From QHWT01 sp046734675 (lineage in GTDB: Bacteria > Acidobacteriota > Vicinamibacteria > Vicinamibacterales > 2-12-FULL-66-21), in contig JBKPRU010000120.1 in NCBI GenBank assembly GCA_046734675.1, forward strand, positions 1 through 13,572: 13,572 nt of DNA, in the 5' to 3' direction. Below the pieces are notes generated by a model. It ran no database searches. It saw nothing but the letters and a program-made list of their open reading frames with translations, and was not told the DNA's origin. A program made the translations under genes and the position numbers. Position 1 is the stretch's first letter; every line of letters starts with the position of its first letter. This document shows positions 1 through 7,981 of the stretch, in pieces.

Positions 1-1684
1 AAAGCGCGTCGCCCAAAAGATAGTCGTTGGTCCACACGACCGAGTTCGTCCAGACGACGGAATTGGTCCAGACTACTGAGTTAGTCCAGACGACGGAATT
101 GGTCCAGACTACTGAGTTAGTCCAGACGACCGAGTTCGTCCAGACTACCGAATTGGTCCACACTACGGAATTGGTCCACACTACCGAATTGGTCCAGACG
201 ACACTCTGCGGCAGGGCAACGATCGTCGGATCGAGTTCTGTATACACAGGCGACTCGGTGTTTTGAGTTTGCAGAGAGAGGATCCGAGTCTGTCCGTCGG
301 ATGTGAACCAAAGGACGCCGCCCGAGGTTACGGGTTCGCCGGCAACACCCACGAGATTCGGTCCGATCCCCTTTACGAGTTCCACAGCGGCCAACACATT
401 CAAGCTGCCGGCGCCCTGCTCGATGAGGCCGGCATCCGCTAGTCGCGAGCTGGTGACCTGCAGCGCGACCTTCGTCTGCGCCGGCGTCAGCCCCGGCCGC
501 GCCTCGAGCAATAGCGCCGCCGCACCTGACACCACCGCCGTCGCCATGCTCGTGCCGCTCAATTCGATATAGGCGCTGCGCCCATCGCCGTCGACGATCC
601 GCTCGGGATAGGTCCGCGCGAGATAGCTGCCCGGGGCCGCCGCCGCCACGATGCGGTTGCCGGGCGCGACGAGTTCCGGCTTCAGCACGCCGTCGATGGC
701 GGTCGGGCCGCGCGAGCTGTAGGTCGCCATCAGGTCGTCGGAGCGGCGGGCGGTGCCGCGGGTGTTAATCGCGCCGACGGTGATCACCTCGGGCGTGTTG
801 CCCGGCGCCACGATCCCGCCGACGATGGGACGGCCGTCCGCGGTCTTGCCGAAATTGCCGGCCGCGGCAATCACGACGATGCCGGCGTCGATCGCGCGCT
901 GCGCGGCCTGGCACAGCGGATCGTCCAGATACGATTCCAGCACCGGGTGGCCGAGCGACAGGTTGATGATGCGGATGTTGAACTGGGCGCGGTTGGCGAT
1001 CGCCCAGTCAACCGCGGCGATGACGTCGCTCGTGCGGCCCGAGCCGTCGGCACCGAGGACGCGCAGGCTAATCAAATTCGCGCCCGGCGCCATGCCCGAA
1101 TGTCCCGGCGCGTTGCCGCCGGCAATCGCGGCGACGTGCGTACCGTGGCCGAACTCGTCGCGGCCCGCGCCGTTCGGCCCCGTGAAGTCGACGGAGGCGA
1201 CCACGCGTCCGGCAAGCGCGGCGTGCGGCGCGACGCCGGAGTCGATGATCGCGACGCCGACGCCCGCGCCGGTCACGCCGCGGAGCCCTTCGAACCCGCG
1301 CCACGCCTGGTCGGCGCCTGTCGCCTCGGTGGTCACCGCCATCATGCGGCGCACCGGCACGTCGCCCGCGATGTGGGCGACGTCGGCGTCGAGGCTGAGC
1401 GCGTCGAGCTGACCGCCCGTCACTTCCATGACGGCGCCGCCTCTGACCCGCCTTTTCAGGCGCGCGCCGTAGCGGGTCGCGAGCTGATCGACGGCCGCAT
1501 CGTTCGCAGTGACGATGACGTCGGTCGAGGCTTCGACCCGCTGGGCGAGCCGCTCGGCGAGATCGCGCGAGAGGCGGGCACGATGCGGCTGGCCAACGGC
1601 GACGACTGGGATGGCCAGGCAAAGGAGCGCGGCACCGGACACACCCAGCAGGACACGAGAGCGAAGAAACGAGGTCTTGGTCAT
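1..1684 (-). CDS. Secreted S8 (subtilisin-like) serine protease with C-terminal VVWTNS repeats, partial
   Basis: Predicted exported endopeptidase of family S8. The frame is open from the ATG at 1684 to the window edge (561 codons visible, C-terminal end missing). An in-frame TAA two codons upstream fixes this as the first possible start; no clear Shine-Dalgarno is seen. Residues 1 to about 31 form a signal peptide (basic start, then a hydrophobic run ending IPVVAV). About residues 52-110 resemble an I9-type prodomain (begins TDVIVTAND). The catalytic domain follows, with Asp148 (IIDSG), His180 (FGHGTHVA), oxyanion Asn277 (AAAGNFG) and nucleophile Ser379 (SGTSMAT), so the enzyme looks active. 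After a linker, residues 495-554 are ten hexapeptides. It is divergent from the ABC importer genes. It shares its architecture with the two plus-strand S8 genes at 5934 and 8651, but no acetyltransferase partner is visible; one could lie beyond the left edge. Family and triad are certain; substrate and the role of the repeats are unknown. Confidence 0.95.
   Translation of the reverse strand, partial: MTKTSFLRSRVLLGVSGAALLCLAIPVVAVGQPHRARLSRDLAERLAQRVEASTDVIVTANDAAVDQLATRYGARLKRRVRGGAVMEVTGGQLDALSLDADVAHIAGDVPVRRMMAVTTEATGADQAWRGFEGLRGVTGAGVGVAIIDSGVAPHAALAGRVVASVDFTGPNGAGRDEFGHGTHVAAIAGGNAPGHSGMAPGANLISLRVLGADGSGRTSDVIAAVDWAIANRAQFNIRIINLSLGHPVLESYLDDPLCQAAQRAIDAGIVVIAAAGNFGKTADGRPIVGGIVAPGNTPEVITVGAINTRGTARRSDDLMATYSSRGPTAIDGVLKPELVAPGNRIVAAAAPGSYLARTYPERIVDGDGRSAYIELSGTSMATAVVSGAAALLLEARPGLTPAQTKVALQVTSSRLADAGLIEQGAGSLNVLAAVELVKGIGPNLVGVAGEPVTSGGVLWFTSDGQTRILSLQTQNTESPVYTELDPTIVALPQSVVWTNSVVWTNSVVWTNSVVWTNSVVWTNSVVWTNSVVWTNSVVWTNSVVWTNSVVWTNDYLLGDAL
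23..202 (-). repeat. Ten tandem 18-bp units encoding VVWTN[S/D]
   Basis: Ten head-to-tail copies of an 18-bp unit with no spacer encode the C-terminal part of the S8 protease (residues 495-554). Every copy reads VVWTN followed by S, except the last, which ends in D. The protein is invariant while third codon positions differ (AAT/AAC, TCG/TCC/TCA, GTA/GTC/GTG), so the amino-acid pattern appears selected. Within the array a 36-bp, two-unit block is exactly duplicated (51-86 and 87-122), a sign of recent slippage or unequal crossing over. It is not CRISPR: there are no spacers and the array is in frame. Confidence 0.97.
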
Positions 1685-1981
1685 AAGTTAGCGGGGAACA
1701 CAGGGCTCGCTGCTACCTGAGGCATGGGACGTGCCATGGCCGAGGTTAGAGGCGGAGATGCAAAGACGCAGAGTCGTTTGTATGCCACGAGATGACACTG
1801 TGGTTCTCGATGATTGCGATTCGGTGTCCCTTCGACTACGATGAAGCCCACGATCGGCCGACGATCTCGTGGCAGGGGGCCAACGGATTGGCTGCCTCCC
1901 CGCGACCGCGCGGACGGGTAGGCCTTACCTGCACACAAACAAAGGAAATCCAGTGATCGAGACCAGCCAAGGAATTGGCCG
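1685..1981. other. Divergent intergenic region
   Basis: This 297-bp spacer separates the minus-strand protease from the plus-strand ABC importer genes and should hold both promoters. I see no convincing gene or RNA in it. Two things stand out: a purine-rich stretch at 1749-1773 containing GCAAAGACGCAGAG, and a weak sigma70-like promoter at 1814-1842. Confidence 0.7.
1814..1842 (+). promoter_or_regulatory. Weak candidate sigma70-type promoter for the ABC operon
   Basis: TTGCGA (1814-1819), a 17-bp spacer, then TACGAT (1837-1842). Each box matches four of six consensus bases. It lies about 140 bp upstream of the binding-protein start on the correct strand. The match is weak and such pairs arise by chance. 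Confidence 0.2.
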
Positions 1982-3742
1982 GTGAGTTCAAGACTGGCCG
2001 GTGGGGCTGCCCGGACCGGGCGCGTGTCGCGCGGCGTCGCGTGCGCGTTGCTGCTGGTGGGCGCCGCGGCCTGCCGATCGTCGGCGCCGCCATCCGACAG
2101 CGCCGCCGCGACGGGACCCGTTCGAGGCGGCACGCTCGTGGCTTCGATGCGAAGCGAGCCGAGAAGCTTCAACCGCTACGTGGACAACTCCGCCGCGGCG
2201 GACGCGACAACAGCGCTGACGCAGGCCAGCCTGGTCCGCATCAATCGACGCACCGAGGAGCTCGAGCCCTGGCTCGCCGAGCGCTGGTCGAGTGCCCCGG
2301 ACGGACGAACCTTCACGCTGACGCTTCGGCCAGGCATCGTTTTTTCAGACGGGACGCCTCTGACGGCTGCCGACGTGCTGTTTTCGTTCTCGGTCGTGTA
2401 CGACGAGAGGTTGCACAGCCCGCTCGCGTCCGGACTTCGCGTGCAAGGAAAGCCGCTCCAGGTCAGCGCGCGGGACGTGTCGACGGTCGTGGTCACGCTG
2501 CCGGCGCCGTTCACGCCCGGGCTGCGCCTGCTGGACAACCTGCCCATCATCCCGAAGCACCAACTCGAACCCGCGTACAAGGCGGGCACCTTCGGCCAGT
2601 CATGGGGACTCACCAATGGTCCTGGACGCATGGCCGGACTCGGACCGTTTGTCATCAGCGAGTACGTGCCGGGGCAGCGCGTGACGCTGACGCGCAATCC
2701 GCACTACTGGCGCAAGGACGCGTCCGGCGCACCGCTGCCATACCTCGATCGCGTGGTCCTGGAGATTGCCTCGGGGCAGGACGCCGAGGTGCAGCGGCTC
2801 GAAGCGGGGTCCGTCGATCTCCTGACGCAGGCGGATGTTCGTCCGCAAGACTACGCGACGATGAGACGGTTGCGCGATCAGGGAGCGTTGACGTTGACGG
2901 ACGTCGCCACCGGCGTGGATCCCAACGTGCTCTGGTTCAACCTCGCGAAGACGCCTGCGGCGCGCGGCTACCTGCAGAAGCCGGAGTTCCGGCAGGCCAT
3001 TTCCTATGCCGTCGATCGCGATGCGATCGTGAACTCTGTGTACCTCGGCGCGGCGGTGCCGGTCTTCGGCCCGGTCACGCCCGGCAATCGCGTGTGGTAC
3101 TCCGACGCGGCACCGAAGTATCCCCACGATGTCGCGCGCGCGCGAATGCTTCTGGCAGCGATCGGCCTGACCGACCGTAACGGCGACGGCCTGCTGGACG
3201 ACCAGGCGGGCGCGCCCGTGCGCTTTTCGATCCTGACGCAGGGCGGCAACATCCGCGCGCAGACCGCGACCGTCATTCAGGAGCAGCTGCGGCAGGCGGG
3301 TATCGCTGTCGACCTCGTCGCGCTGGACTTTCCGTCGATTGCGCAGCGCTGGATGACGGGCAACTACGACAGCATCTACTACGGGTTTCAGGCCAGCGCG
3401 ATGGATCCAGCGATGAACCTCGATTTCTGGTTGAGCAGTGGATCGGCGCACGTGTGGAACCCCGAGCAGTCCGCGCCCGCGACGCCGTGGGAGCGCCGCA
3501 TCGACGAACTCATGCAGCAGCAGATTGCCGCGGCGTCGCTCGACGAGCGTCAGCGAATCTTTGCGGAGGTGCAGCGGATTTTCGGCGAGCAGTTGCCGGG
3601 GATCTACTTCGTCGCACCGAAGGTGTCGATCGCCATGCATCCGCGCGTCGGCGGCGCCGAGCCGGCGCTCCTCGATCCGAAGGTCCTCTGGAAGTCCGAC
3701 ACGCTGTACGTAAGGGATGGCGCGTCCACCCGACAGCGCTAG
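1982..3742 (+). CDS. ABC transporter substrate-binding lipoprotein, family 5 (DppA/OppA type)
   Basis: Binding protein of a peptide/nickel-class ABC importer, 586 aa, which is normal for family SBP_bac_5. The start is GTG at 1982, with AAGGA about 8-9 nt upstream; no earlier or nearby ATG fits. The N-terminus is a lipoprotein signal (ALLLVGAAAC), with Cys31 the likely lipidated residue, so it would sit on the outer face of the cytoplasmic membrane. The family signature is clear: a GGTL start to the mature domain, then LAERWSSAPDGRTFTLTLRP and FSDGTPLTAADV, and later an FRQAISYAVDRDAIV segment. Its 3' end overlaps the first permease gene by 26 bp, so the two are translated from one message. 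The ligand cannot be read from sequence; oligopeptides are the default for the family, but other members bind nickel, glutathione or sugars. Confidence 0.95.
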   Translation: MSSRLAGGAARTGRVSRGVACALLLVGAAACRSSAPPSDSAAATGPVRGGTLVASMRSEPRSFNRYVDNSAAADATTALTQASLVRINRRTEELEPWLAERWSSAPDGRTFTLTLRPGIVFSDGTPLTAADVLFSFSVVYDERLHSPLASGLRVQGKPLQVSARDVSTVVVTLPAPFTPGLRLLDNLPIIPKHQLEPAYKAGTFGQSWGLTNGPGRMAGLGPFVISEYVPGQRVTLTRNPHYWRKDASGAPLPYLDRVVLEIASGQDAEVQRLEAGSVDLLTQADVRPQDYATMRRLRDQGALTLTDVATGVDPNVLWFNLAKTPAARGYLQKPEFRQAISYAVDRDAIVNSVYLGAAVPVFGPVTPGNRVWYSDAAPKYPHDVARARMLLAAIGLTDRNGDGLLDDQAGAPVRFSILTQGGNIRAQTATVIQEQLRQAGIAVDLVALDFPSIAQRWMTGNYDSIYYGFQASAMDPAMNLDFWLSSGSAHVWNPEQSAPATPWERRIDELMQQQIAAASLDERQRIFAEVQRIFGEQLPGIYFVAPKVSIAMHPRVGGAEPALLDPKVLWKSDTLYVRDGASTRQR

Positions 3743-4670
3743 CCGTTCGGTCCGCTTCACGCGGTTCGTCCTTCGCCGCCTCGCCGCGGCGCTCCTCCTC
3801 GTGTTCGTCGTCGCGTCGGGGTCGCTGCTGCTGGCGCAGATCGCGCCCGGCGATTACGCCTCGCAGATGGGGGACGATCCGACGGTTCAGGCCGCCGAGC
3901 GCCATCGCCTCGGGCTCGATCGGCCGCTCGCGGAGCAGTACGCCGTCTGGCTACGCCGCAGCATCACACTGGATCTCGGCGACTCGTTCCAGTACCGGCG
4001 ACCTGTGCGGGACATCGTCGGCGAGCGCGCGCGCAACACTGCGATACTGGCGCTCGTCTCGCTCACGCTTGCGACCATCATCGGTATTCCGTGCGGCATC
4101 CTGACCGGCAGCCGCCGCGGCGGGTTGCTCGTCGGCGTCGTCCGCGGCGCGTCGCTGGTGCTGCTGTCGGTGCCGCCGCTCATCACCTCGATCCTGCTCG
4201 TTACCATTGCGGTGCGAACCGGATTCGCCCCGATCAGCGGCAGCCTGTCGGGCGCGCGTCTGATCGTGCCGGCGCTGGCGCTCGCGCTGCCGCTCGCGGC
4301 TACGCTCGAGCGGCTGCAGGCCCAGGCGATTCGTGACGCGTTACACCGGCCGAACCTGTTCGCGGCGCTTGCGCGCGGCATTCCGCGGCGGCGTGTGGTG
4401 TGGCATCACGCGTGGCGGTTGTCGCTCGGATCGATCCTGGCGATCTACGGCGTGATGATCGGGTCGCTCTTCAGCGGTTCCTTCGCGGTCGAAATCGTGA
4501 CCTCGTGGCCAGGCCTCGGCGAATTGATGCGGCAGGCCCTGACTGTCAGAGACACGTATCTCGTCGCAGGCTGCGCGGCTGCGGGCGCGCTGTTTCTCGC
4601 GCTCGGCGTGCTCGCCGCCGACATCGCGCATGCCGCGCTCGATCCGCGCGTCGAACGGGACGCTGCATGA
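3717..4670 (+). CDS. ABC importer permease, DppB/OppB type
   Basis: First transmembrane subunit of the importer, 317 aa. About six membrane segments are visible (roughly residues 22-43, 107-130, 136-167, 181-197, 236-262 and 281-303). The N-terminal DppB-type pattern is present: RLGLDRPLAEQYAVWL, then LDLGDSF with RPV. A cytoplasmic EAA-type loop that would contact an ATPase lies at about residues 209-234 (ALARGIPRRRVVWHHAWR), followed by the typical SWPGLGELMRQAL segment. It overlaps the binding-protein gene by 26 bp at its start and the next permease by ATGA at its end, implying translational coupling. No other in-frame ATG is available near the start, and an AGGG lies too close to the ATG to be a good ribosome site. 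Confidence 0.93.
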   Translation: MARPPDSASRSVRFTRFVLRRLAAALLLVFVVASGSLLLAQIAPGDYASQMGDDPTVQAAERHRLGLDRPLAEQYAVWLRRSITLDLGDSFQYRRPVRDIVGERARNTAILALVSLTLATIIGIPCGILTGSRRGGLLVGVVRGASLVLLSVPPLITSILLVTIAVRTGFAPISGSLSGARLIVPALALALPLAATLERLQAQAIRDALHRPNLFAALARGIPRRRVVWHHAWRLSLGSILAIYGVMIGSLFSGSFAVEIVTSWPGLGELMRQALTVRDTYLVAGCAAAGALFLALGVLAADIAHAALDPRVERDAA

Positions 4671-5650
4671 TGCGCGCGCAGCGGATTGGCGTCGGACTGG
4701 CCATCGCTCTCGCCTTCGGTGGGATCGCCGCGCCCTGGCTCGCCCCCTACGATCCAGGACGGCAGTTCTCCGCATTCCCGTTCGCGCCGCCGATGCGCCC
4801 GCACGTCGTCGACGAGAACGGCGGCTGGCACGCGCCGTTCGTCTACCCCTTGCGTCTGGCCGATCCTCTGGAGCGGCGTTACGAGGTGGACCGCACGCGG
4901 ATCGTGCCGCTTCGCTGGTTTTCGGGGACGCTCGTGCGCGTTGACGGTACGGATCCGTGGTTCGCGCTCGGGAGCGACGCGCTCGGTCGCGACGTTTTGT
5001 CGCGGGTCGTTGCGGGCGCTCGGCTGTCGCTCGGCGTCGCGCTCTTCGGCACGGTCGCAGCGCTCGTGCTCGGAGCGGCGGCCGGTGCCCTCGCCGGCTA
5101 CGCGGGAGGATGGGCCGACGCGGCCCTAATGCGCGTCGCTGATCTCGTGCTCGTGCTGCCCGGAATCTACGTGGTGCTCGCGCTGCGCGGCGCGCTTCCA
5201 CTGGTCCTGACCACCACGCAGATCTTTGGCGCGCTCGTGCTCGTCCTCAGCCTCGTCGGTTGGCCCGCCGCTGCCCGCGGAGTACGCGGAATCTTCATCG
5301 TCCAACGAGCGGAAGAGTACGCAGAAGCTGCGCGGGCCGTCGGCGCGGGGCCTGCGCGCGTGATCTTCCGACACCTGCTGCCGGCTACGACCGGATTTCT
5401 CGTCGTCCAGGCGACCGTACTGCTGCCCGCCTTCGTCATGGCGGAGGCGACGCTTTCTTATGTGGGATTGGGATTTGCGCCGCCGGCTCCGAGCTGGGGC
5501 GCGATGCTCCAGGACGCGGGGTCGGCGCATGCCGGAGCAGATGCCCCATGGCTCCTCGCCCCCGCAGTCGCCATCGTATTCGCCGTTCTTGCGATGCACT
5601 TGACTGCGCCGCGCCGCGATCCGCTCCTCTGGCCTGCTGATGACAGGTAA
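4667..5650 (+). CDS. ABC importer permease, DppC/OppC type
   Basis: Second transmembrane subunit, 327 aa from the ATG in the ATGATG at 4667, which overlaps the previous stop as ATGA. The family signature LGSDALGRDVLSR lies at residues 101-113. The EAA loop is at about 218-239 (EYAEAARAVGAGPARVIFRH), and the C-terminal signature is SYVGLGFAPPAPSWGAM. Between the first membrane helix (about 7-25) and the LGSDALGRDV motif lies a long extracytoplasmic insert of about 70 residues, rich in Pro, Trp and Arg. Such an insert also occurs in YejE-type permeases, as I recall. This is the last gene of the importer module. No DppD/DppF-type ATPase gene follows, so energising subunits must be encoded elsewhere. 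Confidence 0.93.
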   Translation: MMRAQRIGVGLAIALAFGGIAAPWLAPYDPGRQFSAFPFAPPMRPHVVDENGGWHAPFVYPLRLADPLERRYEVDRTRIVPLRWFSGTLVRVDGTDPWFALGSDALGRDVLSRVVAGARLSLGVALFGTVAALVLGAAAGALAGYAGGWADAALMRVADLVLVLPGIYVVLALRGALPLVLTTTQIFGALVLVLSLVGWPAAARGVRGIFIVQRAEEYAEAARAVGAGPARVIFRHLLPATTGFLVVQATVLLPAFVMAEATLSYVGLGFAPPAPSWGAMLQDAGSAHAGADAPWLLAPAVAIVFAVLAMHLTAPRRDPLLWPADDR

Positions 5651-5933
5651 GTGCCTGCAGAATAAGTAGTTCTGGCATTACGCCAAGATGTTCCACTCCT
5701 GAACTCGTGTCCTGGAACAGCACAATATTGCTAAGCTATTGACCCGCAGTAGTTAAGGCAGAGGCCCGGTCTTCATTACGGATCTGTTGTCTCGTCTCGG
5801 CACAGCGCACACCGCGCACGATCCTGTCGCCGACGCCGATTCAGTCCCGCAAGCATAGCGAAATCAGTGAGTTACACCGACTCATTGCAAGCCCTTCCGT
5901 TGTGGCCCTTCGATTGCTCTGCCGTTCGGCACG
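5651..5933. other. Intergenic region upstream of the protease/acetyltransferase cassette
   Basis: This 283-bp spacer, less GC-rich than its surroundings, must end the ABC operon and start the protease operon. It holds a perfect 7-bp inverted repeat, TGTTCCA (5689-5695) and TGGAACA (5713-5719), with a 17-nt loop. No T-run follows, so this is not a standard terminator; an operator or weak hairpin is possible. I found no convincing promoter pair and no small gene. Confidence 0.6.
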
Positions 5934-7949
5934 ATGAAAGTCCGTCTCACTGCTCCCCGTATGTTCGTGACGGCCGCCGCGGTCGTCCTGCTGCCGTTGG
6001 CGGCGCAGGCGGCTGACCGTCCGTCCGGACGCTTTGCGAAGCTCGATCGCACGCTTCGCGAGGCCGTGGCGTCCCCCGCGCCCGGCCCCCAGCGTGTGAT
6101 CATCCAGACCCATTCCGCCGCCGAGCGCGCGGCCCTGAAGAAGGCGCTGCTCGCACACGGCGACGTGGTGGAGGCCGAACATCCCTCGCTGAACGCGCTG
6201 ACCGTGCGGGTGCACGGCGAAGATCTCGCCGCGCTGGCTGCCGATCCCACGGCGATGGCGGTGTCGTCAGACGCGCCGGTCTCGGTGACCGGTGTGGATC
6301 CGATGAAGGCGACGGCCGACGCGAAGGGCTCGAAGATCTCCGATGCGATCCATCAGGTATTCGAGACGGCTCGCGCGCTGCCCGCGACGCTGCGTTCGAC
6401 GGTTGGCGCCGACCGCGTCCCTTACACGGGCGCCGGCGTGGGCGTCGCGATCATCGATTCGGGGATCGACGCGAATCGCGATCTCGCGGACTCGATTGAA
6501 GGTTTCTGGGACTTCACGGACGGCAACTCGGCGCCGGTCGCGCCGTACGACGATTACGGGCACGGCACGCACGTCGCCGGGTTGATCGCCAGCAACGGCC
6601 GCCTTTCGCAGGGTGAGTTCGGCGGCATTGCCCCGGGTGCGCGCTTGTTCGGCCTGAAGGTGCTCGACGGGCAGGGCCGCGGCCGCGCCTCGGACGTGCT
6701 CCGTGCGATCGACTTCGTGATCGCGAATCGCCACACGAAGGGCATCGACGTCATCAATCTCTCGCTCGGCCATCCGATTCTCGAACCGGCGGCAAGCGAT
6801 CCGCTGGTGCTTGCGGTCGAGCGCGCGGTGCGCGCCGGCCTTGTCGTCGTGGTCGCCGCGGGCAACGTGGGCGTCGACAAGGACGGCAACGTCGGCTACG
6901 CGGGCATTCTCTCGCCGGGCAACGCGCCGTCGGCAATCACGGTTGGCGCTGTCGATACGAAGAACACCGATCAGCATCGCGACGATCGCATCGCGTGGTT
7001 CAGCTCGCGCGGTCCGACGTGGTACGACGCTTTCGCAAAGCCCGATCTGGTCGCGCCTGGCGTCGGGCTCGTGTCCGACGCGTCGCGTACGAGCTCCCTG
7101 TTGACCGCGTTCCCGCAACTCGCGGTAACGAAGAACGGCAAGAAGTTCGTGATCCTGAGCGGCACGAGCATGGCCGCGGCGGTTGCGACCGGCGTTGCGA
7201 CGCTCGCAATCGAGGCCAACCGCGTCGCGCATCCGGGCAGCTATCCCTCGCCGAACCTCGTGAAGGCGATGCTGCAGTTCAGCGCGCTGTCCGTGCTCAC
7301 CGGCAAGAACGGCGAAGAGGATTCGCTCGCGCAGGGCACCGGTGAGATCAATGCGATCGGCGCGGTTACGCTCGCCGAGGCCATCGACGCGCGTCTGCCT
7401 CTCAATCGACGCTGGGCCGGCTTCGTGTCGCCTTACACGGTCATGGGCAATCGCCTCGAGCCTTGGTCTCAGGAGCTGATCTGGGGCAATCAGCGGATCA
7501 CGAACTCCAGCGTCCTCACGACGCACTCGTCGATGTTCGACAACATCGTCTGGGGCACGCTGCGCGACTTCGACAACATCGTGTGGGGCACCCTCGCCAA
7601 CTTCGACAACATCGTGTGGGGCACCAACATCGTGTGGGCCTCGAACATCGTCTGGGGCGATCGCGCGATCGGCGTCCGCGATGGCGAGAACATCGTGTGG
7701 GGCACGGCGGCACGCGACTTCGACAACATCGTCTGGGGCACGTTGCTCGACGCCGAGAACATCGTCTGGGGCACCGCGGCCGGTGATTTCGACGACATCG
7801 TCTGGGGCACGGCCGCCGGCGATTTCGGCAACATCGTGTGGGGAACGGTCCGCAGCGGCAGCGACCTGGAGAACGTGGTCTGGGGCACGGTTCGCGGCGG
7901 CGATTTGGACAACATTGTGTGGGGGACGCTGAAGAACGAGAGTCGGTAA
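5934..7949 (+). CDS. Secreted S8 serine protease with C-terminal NIVWGT repeats (cassette 1)
   Basis: Predicted exported subtilisin-family protease, 671 aa. The N-terminus is a signal peptide ending AAQA before AD. A prodomain-like region covers about residues 46-115 (begins RVIIQTHSA). A linker of about 45 residues precedes the catalytic domain and is longer than in the other two paralogs. The catalytic set is complete: Asp175 (IIDSG), His210 (YGHGTHVAG), oxyanion Asn311 (AAGNVG) and Ser412 (SGTSMAA). After the catalytic domain comes a degenerate repeat (ELIWGN), then twelve V-W-G type repeats (residues 537-665) and a short tail, LKNESR. There is no obvious Shine-Dalgarno before the ATG. It is first of four genes likely co-transcribed; the acetyltransferase begins 32 bp after its stop, and a hairpin straddles the stop codon. 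Protease identity is certain; substrate and repeat function are unknown. Confidence 0.96.
   Translation: MKVRLTAPRMFVTAAAVVLLPLAAQAADRPSGRFAKLDRTLREAVASPAPGPQRVIIQTHSAAERAALKKALLAHGDVVEAEHPSLNALTVRVHGEDLAALAADPTAMAVSSDAPVSVTGVDPMKATADAKGSKISDAIHQVFETARALPATLRSTVGADRVPYTGAGVGVAIIDSGIDANRDLADSIEGFWDFTDGNSAPVAPYDDYGHGTHVAGLIASNGRLSQGEFGGIAPGARLFGLKVLDGQGRGRASDVLRAIDFVIANRHTKGIDVINLSLGHPILEPAASDPLVLAVERAVRAGLVVVVAAGNVGVDKDGNVGYAGILSPGNAPSAITVGAVDTKNTDQHRDDRIAWFSSRGPTWYDAFAKPDLVAPGVGLVSDASRTSSLLTAFPQLAVTKNGKKFVILSGTSMAAAVATGVATLAIEANRVAHPGSYPSPNLVKAMLQFSALSVLTGKNGEEDSLAQGTGEINAIGAVTLAEAIDARLPLNRRWAGFVSPYTVMGNRLEPWSQELIWGNQRITNSSVLTTHSSMFDNIVWGTLRDFDNIVWGTLANFDNIVWGTNIVWASNIVWGDRAIGVRDGENIVWGTAARDFDNIVWGTLLDAENIVWGTAAGDFDDIVWGTAAGDFGNIVWGTVRSGSDLENVVWGTVRGGDLDNIVWGTLKNESR
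7539..7928 (+). repeat. Twelve NIVWGT-type coding repeats
   Basis: C-terminal repeat array of the cassette-1 protease. Twelve units share the core [N/D][I/V]VW[G/A][T/D/S], most preceded by an acidic pair such as FD or AE. Spacing is mostly 11-14 residues, with two compressed or variant copies in the middle (NIVWAS, then NIVWGD). The DNA core AACATCGTSTGGGGCAC recurs, but linkers diverge. Trp is invariant in every copy. Some neighbouring units (around 7760-7845) are near-identical including linker, indicating local duplication. Confidence 0.95.
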
Positions 7950-7962
7950 CGGACCGACTCTC
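7938..7962 (+). promoter_or_regulatory. Perfect 10-bp hairpin straddling the protease stop codon
   Basis: GAGAGTCGGT (7938-7947) pairs perfectly with ACCGACTCTC (7953-7962) around a 5-nt loop. The stem includes the first base of the TAA stop (7947-7949) of the upstream protease, and the structure ends 19 nt before the acetyltransferase ATG. No T-run follows, so it is a poor intrinsic terminator. It could shield the downstream ribosome site, stabilise the upstream message after processing, or act at the stop codon. The structure is seen directly; the role is inferred. Confidence 0.6.
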
Positions 7963-7981
7963 TCATCAGGACACCAGGGCC

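Noticed and set aside
23..202. CRISPR-like or satellite array
   Set aside because: Units are 18 bp, contiguous and in frame inside a protein, without unique spacers.
753..1720. Plus-strand open frames across the first protease
   Set aside because: The minus strand encodes a continuous S8 protease with an intact catalytic set here; the plus-strand frames are shadows.
2600..3760. Minus-strand open frame opposite the ABC binding protein
   Set aside because: Antisense shadow; the plus strand has a full SBP family 5 signature.
5737..5770. TTGACC as a -35 box upstream of protease 2
   Set aside because: No acceptable -10 sequence lies at 16-18 bp downstream.
6267..7526. Long minus-strand open frame opposite protease 2
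   Set aside because: Antisense shadow of the catalytic domain, Arg/Asp-rich low-information protein, no recognisable domain.
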